64,000 nucleotides of DNA, taken from Gemmatimonadota bacterium (GTDB lineage Bacteria > Latescibacterota > UBA2968 > GCA-2709665). The notes beneath the pieces were generated by a model. That model was given only the letters and a program-made list of their open reading frames with translations, searched no databases and was not told where the DNA came from. The position numbers and the translations under genes were made by a program. This document shows positions 26,702-34,247 of the stretch, in pieces; position 1 is the first letter of the stretch, and each line of letters starts with the position of its first letter. The stretch lies in the NCBI GenBank assembly GCA_028877215.1, contig JAPPFJ010000005.1, positions 1-64,000 on the forward strand, written 5' to 3'.

Positions 26702-26947
26702 CTATTCGTCTCGCCGCCCCCGCCCTCTTATCCTTCGTCTCTGGTCTCTGATTAGCGTGACGATTTCACGGGTGGAGACGTCGGCCTGGATTGACGGAAC
26801 GTCCAGCGGCGAGACGGTGGGGCGTTCCGGCACCAGAGCGTAGGTCCTGCCGTCTTTTCTGCGTATCAAAACCTTGCCGGTCGACTCGGCTCTGTCCAGC
26901 ACCTTCGAGAAATTCTGTCTGGCTTCCGAGTACGTATAGACGTTCAT
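26702..26947 (-). CDS. Phd/YefM-type antitoxin
   Basis: An 81-residue protein. ATG 26947 gives the standard N-terminus MNVYTYSEARQNFSKVLDRA, the DNA-binding helix pair of Phd/YefM antitoxins, followed by VLIRRKDGRTYALVPE. The C-terminal third, charged and probably disordered until bound, would mask the PIN toxin. The gene starts one base after the toxin stop, downstream of it, which is the reverse of the usual antitoxin-first order. It probably represses the shared promoter at the palindrome 27370-27383. Confidence 0.82.
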   Translation of the reverse strand: MNVYTYSEARQNFSKVLDRAESTGKVLIRRKDGRTYALVPERPTVSPLDVPSIQADVSTREIVTLIRDQRRRIRGRGRRDE

Positions 26948-26948
26948 A

Positions 26949-27347
26949 CTACGCCTCCAGGGCAACGAGTTTAACGCCAAGTAGCCGTGCCGACCGGCCG
27001 AGTCTACGGTCCAGCGTCAATAGAGGAGCGGCGTGCCTCAAGGCGCAGTCCAGAAAGTACGCGTCATATGCGTATGCGTTCACCTGGGCCGCGATGGACA
27101 TCACATTCGACATATCGACGCTCACGTATTGCAAGGGAATGCCATCCAGAATCTCCACTGCCCGCTGTGCATCCGCAACGCTGACACGACGCTGCCTGAT
27201 CATCGCTGAGAAGGCGTTTCCGATCTCCCAGGGAATGGATCCGGGGCCGATGAGTGTATGACCCGACGTAGCATCGATGATTGCGTCTTTTTCAGATTCA
27301 GCGACAATTACCGCGACGACCGCTGAAGAATCGATCACAATGTTCAT
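26949..27347 (-). CDS. PIN-domain ribonuclease toxin (VapC-like)
   Basis: A 132-residue PIN-domain protein. The acidic metal-binding residues are in place: D6 (VIDSSAVV), E41 (PWEIGNAF), D95 and D100 (YDAYFLDCAL), and D113 (LTLDRRLG). Members cleave tRNA or rRNA when the antitoxin is lost. Start ATG 27347 has AGGAGA six bases upstream. It precedes its Phd-type partner on the same transcript. A consensus promoter with an operator-like palindrome lies directly upstream. Confidence 0.86.
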   Translation of the reverse strand: MNIVIDSSAVVAVIVAESEKDAIIDATSGHTLIGPGSIPWEIGNAFSAMIRQRRVSVADAQRAVEILDGIPLQYVSVDMSNVMSIAAQVNAYAYDAYFLDCALRHAAPLLTLDRRLGRSARLLGVKLVALEA

Positions 27348-27369
27348 TACGGTCTCCTGTGGACACTAT

Positions 27370-27399
27370 CAATTGTACAATTGTCAAAAGAAATGTCAA
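27370..27399 (-). promoter_or_regulatory. Toxin-antitoxin promoter overlapped by a perfect palindrome
   Basis: Leftward, TTGACA (27394-27399) and TACAAT (27372-27377) are 16 bases apart. The perfect 14-base palindrome CAATTGTACAATTG (27370-27383) covers the -10, as expected for autorepression. Confidence 0.75.
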
Positions 27400-27554
27400 G
27401 CGCTAAATTGCATTTCCAGGTTTAGGTCGAATAGTGAGGTAACCGCAATCTCACAAGATCATCCGCATGAATCTCTCAGAGGGACACAAATCACTTTTTT
27501 GAACCATGTAAAATAAAAGAACGTGTAATCTGCTCGAAAGGTTTACTGAAAACG

Positions 27555-27591
27555 AAAACGCCCTGCTGATCGACTTTCAGCAGGGCGTTTT
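27555..27591 (-). terminator. Terminator after tRNA-Glu
   Basis: AAAACGCCCTGCTG (27555-27568) pairs perfectly with CAGCAGGGCGTTTT (27578-27591). It lies 20 bases beyond the tRNA 3-prime end; the T-tracts serve both directions. Confidence 0.8.
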
Positions 27592-27610
27592 TTGTATCGT
27601 TTTTTTATTA

Positions 27611-27686
27611 TGGTGACCCCGAGGGGAGTCGAACCCCCGTTTCCAGGGTGAGAACCTGGTGTCCTAGGCCACTGAACGACGGGGTC
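27611..27686 (-). tRNA. tRNA-Glu (anticodon CTC)
   Basis: A 76-base cloverleaf. The acceptor stem GACCCCG pairs with CGGGGTC, the discriminator is A and CCA is encoded. The anticodon stem CCAGG/CCTGG encloses the loop TTCTCAC with anticodon CTC, reading GAG. The T arm contains GGTTCGAC. The D-arm segment GGCCTAGGACACC is typical of tRNA-Glu. Confidence 0.95.
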
Positions 27687-27880
27687 ACCTCGTCAAAGCG
27701 GCCGAAATCTACCCAAATCGGCCGTTTTTGTCAAGGGATTACGGGCTTTCGCGGTTCGTTCGAGAACCGGAACACTTCAGGGAAATTGTCAAGTAAATCG
27801 ACTGGAACCCTGTGAAGATGGGTTGTGCACCGAGCCTTAAGATTTTCTATGGAGCTGTTGTACCGATCGGCGTCCCAGGG

Positions 27881-28025
27881 AGCGAGGGCATCCTGCCCTC
27901 GACGGCTGAATCGGGCGGCTCTGGCGACGTCAATTTCAACATGATTTAGGATGCAAGGGAATCAATATGCCTGTGATTCGGGTATTGATGGGCCACACGA
28001 AGTTCAAGGGCAGGATGCCCTCGCT
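27881..28025. repeat. 145-bp element with perfect 19-bp terminal inverted repeats
   Basis: AGCGAGGGCATCCTGCCCT (27881-27899) and its exact reverse complement (28007-28025) enclose about 107 non-coding bases. Within each arm GGGCA and TGCCC can also pair. The surrounding gap, 27690-28133, has no gene that I can support. Confidence 0.6.
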
Positions 28026-28133
28026 CCGGATATTCGTGGAATGTGCCTTGGTAGTGGGCGGATTGCCTTCGGTCGCAGGACGCTCGTTTCCAACGTGGTG
28101 GCCAACTAAACCGTGGCTATTTACGAATCGAGG

Positions 28134-28505
28134 TCAGTCCCTCGGCGGCACGGCGCACAGGAAGCCGAGGGGTTCGTCGCCGGTATTTTCGAACTGGTGT
28201 TGCTCGTTCGGAGGAATGTAGACGACATCGCCGGGACCGATTTCGAAGACCTCCCAGCCCATCAGCAACCGGGCAGTGCCCCGGAGGACGTAGACGCCGT
28301 GGTCGTGGTCGTGACGGTCGAACGAAGTCTGCCCTCCGGGCGCGATTTCGTAGTACCGCATGCCAAAGTTGACGGCGCCGTCGCGCTTGCCGATGACGAC
28401 CTGTTTCGAACCGCCCACGGCGCCACCCTTGTCGTAGGTCTCGACGTCGACGCCTTCCCAGGTGTAGTTGCCCTGCTCGCCTGTAAACCGATGTATAACG
28501 CCCAT
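28134..28505 (-). CDS. Single-domain cupin protein
   Basis: A 123-residue cupin. Motif 1 is RHDHDHGVYVLRGTARL, with the metal-binding histidines and the spaced glutamate position replaced, and motif 2 is GDVVYIPPNEQHQFEN with the second-motif histidine. The size is that of a one-barrel cupin with no extra domain. The preceding gene encodes a diiron enzyme 32 bases upstream on the same strand, so both probably act in one pathway. The activity (dioxygenase, isomerase or ligand binding) cannot be deduced. Confidence 0.85.
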   Translation of the reverse strand: MGVIHRFTGEQGNYTWEGVDVETYDKGGAVGGSKQVVIGKRDGAVNFGMRYYEIAPGGQTSFDRHDHDHGVYVLRGTARLLMGWEVFEIGPGDVVYIPPNEQHQFENTGDEPLGFLCAVPPRD

Positions 28506-28537
28506 GTAAACCCTTCAGAGTACACCGTCCCCTGCGT

Positions 28538-29581
28538 TTACATGAAGTTTCTGACGCCGCTGCCGTGGAGCTCGGAGATACGGGCGGCGGTCTCTTCGTC
28601 GAAGCCCACCTGCACCAGTTCCTTGATACGTTTGTTGTGCATCGTGCTGTAGAGGTCGCGCACGAGGCCGCGGCCCTTTTCGATTTGCTCGGCCGAGGAT
28701 CCGCCTCCCGCGAGGGTCATCATCGCGTTCAGCACGAAGGGGCTGGCGCCCGAAACCTGCTGCAGGAAGGCGGTGCGTTTTTCGGCCGCCTGGGCGAGCC
28801 GGGCGATGACCTCGGGGCGCTGCTGGACGTGATACCCGATGTGGGAGAGACCGTAGCCGACGTGACGGCCCTCGTCCTGCCGGGCGAGCTTGAAGACCCG
28901 CGCCGTGACGGGGTCCGGCGACACCTCCTCCAGAAACCTGAGAAGCTCCATGAACGTGCCTTCGCCCAGCACGTGGAGGAGGAACGAAGCGTCCGTGAAG
29001 TCCTCCTGGGCGAGCAGGCTCTGCAGGGACCACTCCGTGGCCGAGGAGACGTACTGCAGCCCGCCGCCGTTGGCCAGCGCGCGCTTGGTGAAGACTTCCA
29101 CGTGCCTGGCCTCGTCCATCACCTGGCTTGAGAGAAACAGGATGACTTCGGAAAAACACGGGTCGATGCGGCCGATGAACTTGGCAGGCAGGTACAGGGC
29201 CAGGTATTCATTCTGGATCATGAACGTGCATATCTGGCAGACCGCGCGTTCCAGGTCATCCTCGAGTTCGGGCAGGTCGCGCCAGGGGATATCCGTCGTC
29301 GCATTCCATTGGCCCTGTTTGGCCTGTTCGACCAGGTCGGCGATGTTCTCGGCCCAGACCTCGGTCTTCTGAACGATGCCGAAGTCGAAGTCGGGGGTCT
29401 TGGGGTCCACGACGGAGCCCCGCTGCGCCAGGCCGTGGTTGGGCGGCGCCCGGTCCGGAACCGCGCCCGGCCTGCCGACAAGACAGTCGGGAAGGAAGAT
29501 GCCACGCTCGTCGCGCGGCGGCACCCTGATGCCCCAGTCGGGTTCGCCCCAGGAGGTTGTATCGGGGATATTCCGGTCCAC
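28538..29581 (-). CDS. Ferritin-like diiron oxygenase (R2-like)
   Basis: A 347-residue helical protein. Its two iron-binding sets resemble ribonucleotide reductase R2 and AurF-type oxygenases: E125 (NEYLALY), E157 with H160 (MDEARH), E207 (GEGTF) and E237 with H240 (DEGRH). The first 60 residues form an extension without known motifs. No radical-carrying Tyr or R1 partner gene is obvious here, so a monooxygenase or N-oxygenase role is more likely than nucleotide reduction (inference). The cupin gene follows 32 bases later. Confidence 0.78.
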   Translation of the reverse strand: MDRNIPDTTSWGEPDWGIRVPPRDERGIFLPDCLVGRPGAVPDRAPPNHGLAQRGSVVDPKTPDFDFGIVQKTEVWAENIADLVEQAKQGQWNATTDIPWRDLPELEDDLERAVCQICTFMIQNEYLALYLPAKFIGRIDPCFSEVILFLSSQVMDEARHVEVFTKRALANGGGLQYVSSATEWSLQSLLAQEDFTDASFLLHVLGEGTFMELLRFLEEVSPDPVTARVFKLARQDEGRHVGYGLSHIGYHVQQRPEVIARLAQAAEKRTAFLQQVSGASPFVLNAMMTLAGGGSSAEQIEKGRGLVRDLYSTMHNKRIKELVQVGFDEETAARISELHGSGVRNFM

Positions 29582-29623
29582 GTATCGCCACTCCTCTTAT
29601 TGTCCGCCGTGTCGTACCGTCGC

Positions 29624-30790
29624 TTATTGCCGGCCGTTGAGGACCATTTTGACAAAGTCGCCGAAGTCGGTCGTGTCGAAGGTCCTGAACGAAGTCAGCA
29701 TGGACGGCGTCCACTCGTCGTGCCAGATCCAGGCCGTCCACCCGATACTGCGGGTCTCGCAGAAATCGACGAGCGGCCGGGCATACTCCTGTCTGACTCT
29801 CCCTGGGTCCTCCGAATGACCGTAACCCCATTCACCCAGGAAGACCGCTTCGGTTTTGTCCAGGTTGAAAAGAACGCCCTTCCACGCTTCGCCTTTCCAT
29901 GGGTACGGATGCGTTTCGTACACGACGTTAGGCCGGTCCACGGGGTCGTCCAGGGCGCCGCTGAGGTCGTACCCCCAGTCGGTACCAGAAACGAGGACGA
30001 GCGCCCGGGGGTCCACGTTGTGGATGACGTCCACCAGGGTCTCGGCGACAGGGCGCCATTCTGCCCAGGTGATGAACGCGGGTTCATTGAACGTGCCGTA
30101 GATGACGTGCGGTAAATCGCTGTATCTCCGGGCGATTGCGTCGAGCGCCTCGATCGCCAGGGACAGGTCAGGATTGAATGGATTGCCGCGCCAGGGGTGT
30201 CGGTACCCCCATTCGGGGTTCTCCGTCTGTCCGGTGAGCGGGTTTCCGTGCGCGTGCCAGCCAAGGAAGACGTAGACGCCGCGCCGCTGCCCCCAGTCGA
30301 CGATCGGGTCCACGAACACGGAGATATAGTCACGATACCTGTCCCAGAGGTCGGGATGAATGGGGACCCGGATGACGTCCACGTTCCAGTCGTCCGCCAG
30401 GCGGTCGAGGGCTTCCATTCCGCGGCGGGTCGAGGCGTGCAGGAAGAACGGATCGATCACGGCCACGCCGCGCAGCACAACGTCCACGTTCTGACCGTAT
30501 ACGTCCGCAAACGCCAGAAAATCGGCGAAATCGACGCTGCCGCTCCCGTCAAGGTCGTATTCTTCCCTGGACGAACCGTAGGCTTCCGCGAACAGAAGGA
30601 AGTCCGAAAGGTCCACCTGTCCGCCGCCGTCGAAGTCCGCGTCGGCGGCGGTCGCGCTGACGATTCTGTGTCCGTCGACCCGCAGTCTCGACAGGTTCTC
30701 CTCGGCGCCTGACGCGGTTGCAGAAAGCGACAGGGCCAGGATCAGAAAGGTAATGACCAAGATACCGGATTTCCAGACTTTCATGGACAT
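29624..30790 (-). CDS. Secreted GH5-family glycoside hydrolase with N-terminal dockerin-like pair
   Basis: A 388-residue exported enzyme. ATG 30790 or 30784 begins a signal peptide (LVITFLILALSLSATASGA). Residues about 45-100 hold two EF-hand-type loops, DFDGGGQVDLSD and DLDGSGSVDFAD, each followed by FLxFAxxYG: a dockerin-like duplicated motif, also found in the four LRR proteins. The rest is a GH5 barrel: acid/base Glu in YGTFNEPAF and nucleophile Glu in FLGEWGYG, with ETHPYPW and VFLGWHAHGNP nearby. It likely cuts a beta-1,4-linked glucan or mannan outside the cell. No cohesin is in the window. Confidence 0.88.
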   Translation of the reverse strand: MSMKVWKSGILVITFLILALSLSATASGAEENLSRLRVDGHRIVSATAADADFDGGGQVDLSDFLLFAEAYGSSREEYDLDGSGSVDFADFLAFADVYGQNVDVVLRGVAVIDPFFLHASTRRGMEALDRLADDWNVDVIRVPIHPDLWDRYRDYISVFVDPIVDWGQRRGVYVFLGWHAHGNPLTGQTENPEWGYRHPWRGNPFNPDLSLAIEALDAIARRYSDLPHVIYGTFNEPAFITWAEWRPVAETLVDVIHNVDPRALVLVSGTDWGYDLSGALDDPVDRPNVVYETHPYPWKGEAWKGVLFNLDKTEAVFLGEWGYGHSEDPGRVRQEYARPLVDFCETRSIGWTAWIWHDEWTPSMLTSFRTFDTTDFGDFVKMVLNGRQ

Positions 30791-30859
30791 TCGGGGATCA
30801 TACGTGAAACGTCTCCGTCGCGTGTCTGCCGTAACGTCAGGATCAGGAAACGGGTGTGA

Positions 30860-31600
30860 ACGCGGGGCGGACATTCCTGTCTACCCACGTTACGAATCTG
30901 CTGTCGAAAGTATCCTTCACATGCTGGCCCAAACTTTCATCCAGAGGAGGCATGCGCGGTCTGAATGACATGCTGGCCCATAGTCAAGCGCGTTGCTTCC
31001 CACTGTCATCCAGAGGACTTGCACTGAGCCTGTCGAAGTGGCCTGCGTACGACGTCGGCGAAACACGTCCGTTACACGTGAGAACAGACAGCCATTCATT
31101 GCAGGCCGACGAAGGATCTACTGCAGCAGCGGACCGTCCGCGCTATTTGCACGTGGCGACACCTGTAGAGGCGGCACGTCGGCCTGATGCGTTGAACGGA
31201 AGCGGCCACGAAGGCGATGGGTCCGCGCACAAGTTCGTCTGCGAAGGGCATGTGCGACACGTACAATCGAGAAGACGGGAGATTCTTCGCTGCGCTCTGA
31301 ATGACATGATATTCAATAACCATTAGTGAAATGTAGCCTTCAATTGTACGCCAGGACTGTTGTGCTGACAAGGCAGGCGCGTTCAGAATGACACGTTGGC
31401 CTGTAGCCAAGCGCGTTGCTTCCCACTGTCATCCAGAGGAGGCCTGCGTCCGTCGTCGGCGAAACACGTCCGTTACACGTGAAAACAGACTGCCGTTCAG
31501 AGCAGGCCGACGAAGGATCTACTGCAGCATTGGATCATCCCCGCGCGACTGTGCACGTGGCGACACCCGTAGAGGCAGCACGACCGCATGCACGTTCAGG
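30860..31600. repeat. Repeat-rich intergenic region with two diverged copies of the 285-bp family
   Basis: No gene. A decayed GGGGCGGACATTCCTGTCT module lies at 30868. Two copies of the module running from CACTGTCATCCAGAGGA to CGAAGGATCTACTGCAGCA lie at about 31010-31180 and 31425-31590. Both include AACACGTCCGTTACACGTGA, like the copy at 50513-50660. Confidence 0.7.
31205..31336. repeat. GACGGGAGATTCTTCGC-type repeat, copy 1
   Basis: About 130 bases from GTCCGCGCACAAGTTC through GAAGACGGGAGATTCTTCGC and CTCTGAATGACATGA to TAGTGAAATGTA. Copies 2 and 3 follow at 31983 and 32153. Confidence 0.65.
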
Positions 31601-31679
31601 ACGACACGGGGACGATCGTCAATTCTTCTGACAATGCCATGCAAACCTTGCGAAACTTCGCCGCAACATGTCAAATGTG

Positions 31680-31961
31680 CTACCAGTCACCGGACAGGTC
31701 TCCCATGGCCGGATTGGTACAATTGATCAATTCGAGCTTTTACTGTCGGCTCCAGCCCTTCAGTTCCTTCTCCCTCGAAATTGCGCGGCGTATGTCAGAT
31801 GTTGTTTCAAAATACACCAGCCTATTCATCCGGTACTTGCTTGTGAATCCTGCAGAAAGCGTGTGTTTATGTTCAAGGACTCGTCGTTTGAGATCGTTGG
31901 TGACACCAATATATAACGTTCCACTCCGGTTTGCCATAATGTAGACGAAGTATTGGTTCAT
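31680..31961 (-). pseudogene. GIY-YIG nuclease-like gene interrupted by an in-frame TAA
   Basis: ATG 31961 begins a typical short GIY-YIG protein: YFVYIMANRSGTLYIGVTND, then RRVLEHK, SKYRMNRLVYFE and ISREKELKGWSRQ. A TAA at 31740-31742 stops it at 73 residues. In the same frame the next codons read KLELINCTNPAMGDLSGDW before TAG at 31680, matching the normal family ending (KKxxLIExxNPxWxDL). One nonsense codon therefore separates two parts of an otherwise intact gene of about 93 codons. It sits among dispersed repeats, a common setting for this family. Confidence 0.8.
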
Positions 31962-31982
31962 CGATTGTGAACTTCAACGACG

Positions 31983-32103
31983 AAGCGTCCGCGCACACGT
32001 TCGTCCGTCCAAGCACTGTGCGACACGTACTGACCAGAAGACGGGAGATTCTTCGCTTCGCTCTGAATGACATGATTTTCAATTACCATTGGTGAAATGT
32101 ATC
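31983..32103. repeat. GACGGGAGATTCTTCGC-type repeat, copy 2
   Basis: Starts GCGTCCGCGCACACGTTC, contains GAAGACGGGAGATTCTTCGC and CTCTGAATGACATGA, and ends TTGGTGAAATGTA. It lies immediately upstream of the GIY-YIG start. Confidence 0.65.
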
Positions 32104-32152
32104 CGTCAAGTGTTCGCTGATACTGGCATGCATACGAGGCCGCAGGATCGAT

Positions 32153-32276
32153 GAAGGGTCCGCGCACAAGTTCATCTGCCAAAGGCCTGCGCGACATGTA
32201 CCGGCCAGAAGACGGGAGATTCTTCGCTGCGCTCTGAATGACATGCGTTGTAATGACCATTGGCGAGATGTTTCCG
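32153..32276. repeat. GACGGGAGATTCTTCGC-type repeat, copy 3
   Basis: Starts GGGTCCGCGCACAAGTTC, with the same core and the ending ACCATTGGCGAGATG. Only about 50 bases separate it from copy 2. Confidence 0.65.
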
Positions 32277-32523
32277 TCACATGCTGACTCAAACTGTCAT
32301 CCTTCAGGCCTGCGCCGTCAGAATGCCAGGGGACCATCGTCATGCCGTTGCGACCTCTTTGCCAAAGATAGGAATAAAGCCGGTGCCGAGCAAGGCCGAC
32401 CGGGATTTTTGAGGACGTCTGCAAATATTGACATCGCAGGCGGGATATGGCATCTTGATAGAGTAGACAAAAAGACAACATTCGTACTCCGTGTCGAACT
32501 GAAGCGGAAAAGGATTGCTCGAA

Positions 32524-32856
32524 ATGACGGTTAAATTTCGACAAGGACGTGCAGATTACCCCGATTTGACTCCAGGACAGGAATACGGGGTCATTGGGAT
32601 CGAAGCGGGCGATTTGCGAGTCTTGAGCGACCAGGGACGTCCGTATCTGTATTCCGCGAAGTTGTTCGAGGTCGTGGACTCCCGCGAGCCGGGAGATTGG
32701 GTGACCGTGTACGGAGATGAGGGTGAGCGGTATGCTTATCCGCCGTCTCTGAACGGCAACGGTTTCTTCGAGGATTTCTTCGATGAAGACGAAGAGGCGG
32801 TTGCCGTCTTCTGGCGAACCGTGAACCGGCGCCTGGCAGCCACGATGGCGCTTTAG
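32524..32856 (+). CDS. Small acidic hypothetical protein
   Basis: A 110-residue protein with ATG 32524; no strong ribosome binding site. Residues 5-65 look like a small beta barrel (TPGQEYGVIGIEAGDLRVL, PYLYSAKLFEVVD), reminiscent of SH3-like folds; the C-terminal part is acidic (FFEDFFDEDEEA) and helical. I do not recognise a family. It is followed by a clear terminator, which supports a real transcript. Confidence 0.6.
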   Translation: MTVKFRQGRADYPDLTPGQEYGVIGIEAGDLRVLSDQGRPYLYSAKLFEVVDSREPGDWVTVYGDEGERYAYPPSLNGNGFFEDFFDEDEEAVAVFWRTVNRRLAATMAL

Positions 32857-32877
32857 AACCTATCGGGAATTGCATTT

Positions 32878-32906
32878 GCCCTGCTTTGGTCAGCAGGGCT
32901 TTTTTT
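32878..32906 (+). terminator. Rho-independent terminator
   Basis: GCCCTGCT (32878-32885) pairs with AGCAGGGC (32892-32899), followed by seven T. It lies 22 bases after the small acidic protein gene. Confidence 0.85.
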
Positions 32907-33220
32907 GTGCCGGCGAATGTCCGAAACGGGAGAGAAGATCGCAGGAGCAACGTCCGCCGGCGGGCACAGTGCCATTCACGTACCCCTGTCAACAGATAAT
33001 ACGCGTGGATTCGTTGACCATGATCAGGGAACGCAGAGCGTATATTACATCGCCTGTGTGCCTGTATCGCGAAAAAACCGACACTCAGGAATCGCTGTCA
33101 TGCAACGGAATGTTCTTGTAAGCCCCGACGGCAGGCGTTATATTTCAAGCTTTTGGGCGGACCTGTGCAACGACGGTTCCGTCAGGCCGGCGTAGCCATG
33201 ACGTCAACGGAGACGTGTAG

Positions 33221-34207
33221 ATGCTGAAATACATCGCGTGGCGAATCCTGATGATGATTCCCACGCTTTTCGCCATTTCGATTGTGTCATTCCTGATCAT
33301 CCAGCTTCCACCGGGAGATTTCCTCACGTCGTACCTGGCGCAACTCACGTCGATGGGCGAGACGGTGAGCGAGGAGGTCATCGAGGCGCTCCGGGCGCGC
33401 TACGGGCTGGGCAGTCCGGTCTACGTTCAGTACTGGACCTGGATGACGGGCATCATCACGCAGGGCGATTTCGGGATGTCCCTGCTGTGGGGCAGGCCGG
33501 TGAGCGAACTGTTGTGGGAGCGGGTCAGTCTCACGGTGATGGTGAGCGCGAGTTCGGTGCTCTTCATCTGGGTGGTTGCGATACCCATCGGCATCTATTC
33601 TGCCGTTCGGCAATATTCCATCGGTGATTACATTTTCACGTTTCTGGGGTTCCTTGGGCTGGCCACGCCGCCGTTCATGCTGGCCCTGATCGCGCTGTGG
33701 ATCGTCTTCGTGTCTACCGGAAGCGTCCTGGTCGGGCTTTTTTCTCCGGAATACATCGACGCGTCCTGGTCGTTCGGCAAAGCATTGGACCTGCTCGCGC
33801 ACCTTTGGATTCCAATGGTGATTCTGGGGACCGCCGGGACGGCCGGAACGATCCGCGTGATCCGCGCCCAGATGCTGGATGAATTGCATAAACCCTATGT
33901 CGTCACCGCCAGGGCGAAAGGCGTGTCGGAACTGAAGCTTTTGTTCAAATACCCGGTGAGGATCGCCCTGAATCCCTTCTTCAGCACCCTGGGCTGGCTG
34001 TTGCCCCGGCTGATCGCGGGAGAGATCCTGGTGTCCATCGTGTTGAATCTGCCCACCACCGGGCCGCTTCTTCTCGGCGCGCTCACCAATCAGGATATGT
34101 ACCTCGCCGGAAGCTTTATGTTGATCCTGAGCACGTTGACCGTGATCGGGACGCTGATTTCGGATATTCTGCTCGCCTGGGTGGACCCGAGAATTCGCTA
34201 TTCGTAG
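33221..34207 (+). CDS. Peptide-type ABC importer permease, DppB/OppB-like
   Basis: A 328-residue inner-membrane permease. N-terminal signature MLKYIAWRILMMIPTLFAIS, then a large periplasmic loop with LRARYGLGSPVYVQYWTWM and GDFGMSL, typical of OppB/DppB. Six membrane segments follow; the cytoplasmic coupling motif is in YVVTARAKGVSELKLLFKYPVR (the EAA-like loop). GGAG lies eight bases before the ATG. First gene of a five-gene importer; the lack of GFLxAR-like promoter elements upstream makes its control unclear. Confidence 0.92.
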   Translation: MLKYIAWRILMMIPTLFAISIVSFLIIQLPPGDFLTSYLAQLTSMGETVSEEVIEALRARYGLGSPVYVQYWTWMTGIITQGDFGMSLLWGRPVSELLWERVSLTVMVSASSVLFIWVVAIPIGIYSAVRQYSIGDYIFTFLGFLGLATPPFMLALIALWIVFVSTGSVLVGLFSPEYIDASWSFGKALDLLAHLWIPMVILGTAGTAGTIRVIRAQMLDELHKPYVVTARAKGVSELKLLFKYPVRIALNPFFSTLGWLLPRLIAGEILVSIVLNLPTTGPLLLGALTNQDMYLAGSFMLILSTLTVIGTLISDILLAWVDPRIRYS

Positions 34208-34247
34208 ATCTCCGGGTACGCCGGAAAATCTCAAGGAGTCGCCTGTA

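Noticed and set aside
30917..31410. Short frames of 60-104 codons within the repeat-rich region
   Set aside because: They are translations of the dispersed repeats and recur with other frames in the other repeat copies.
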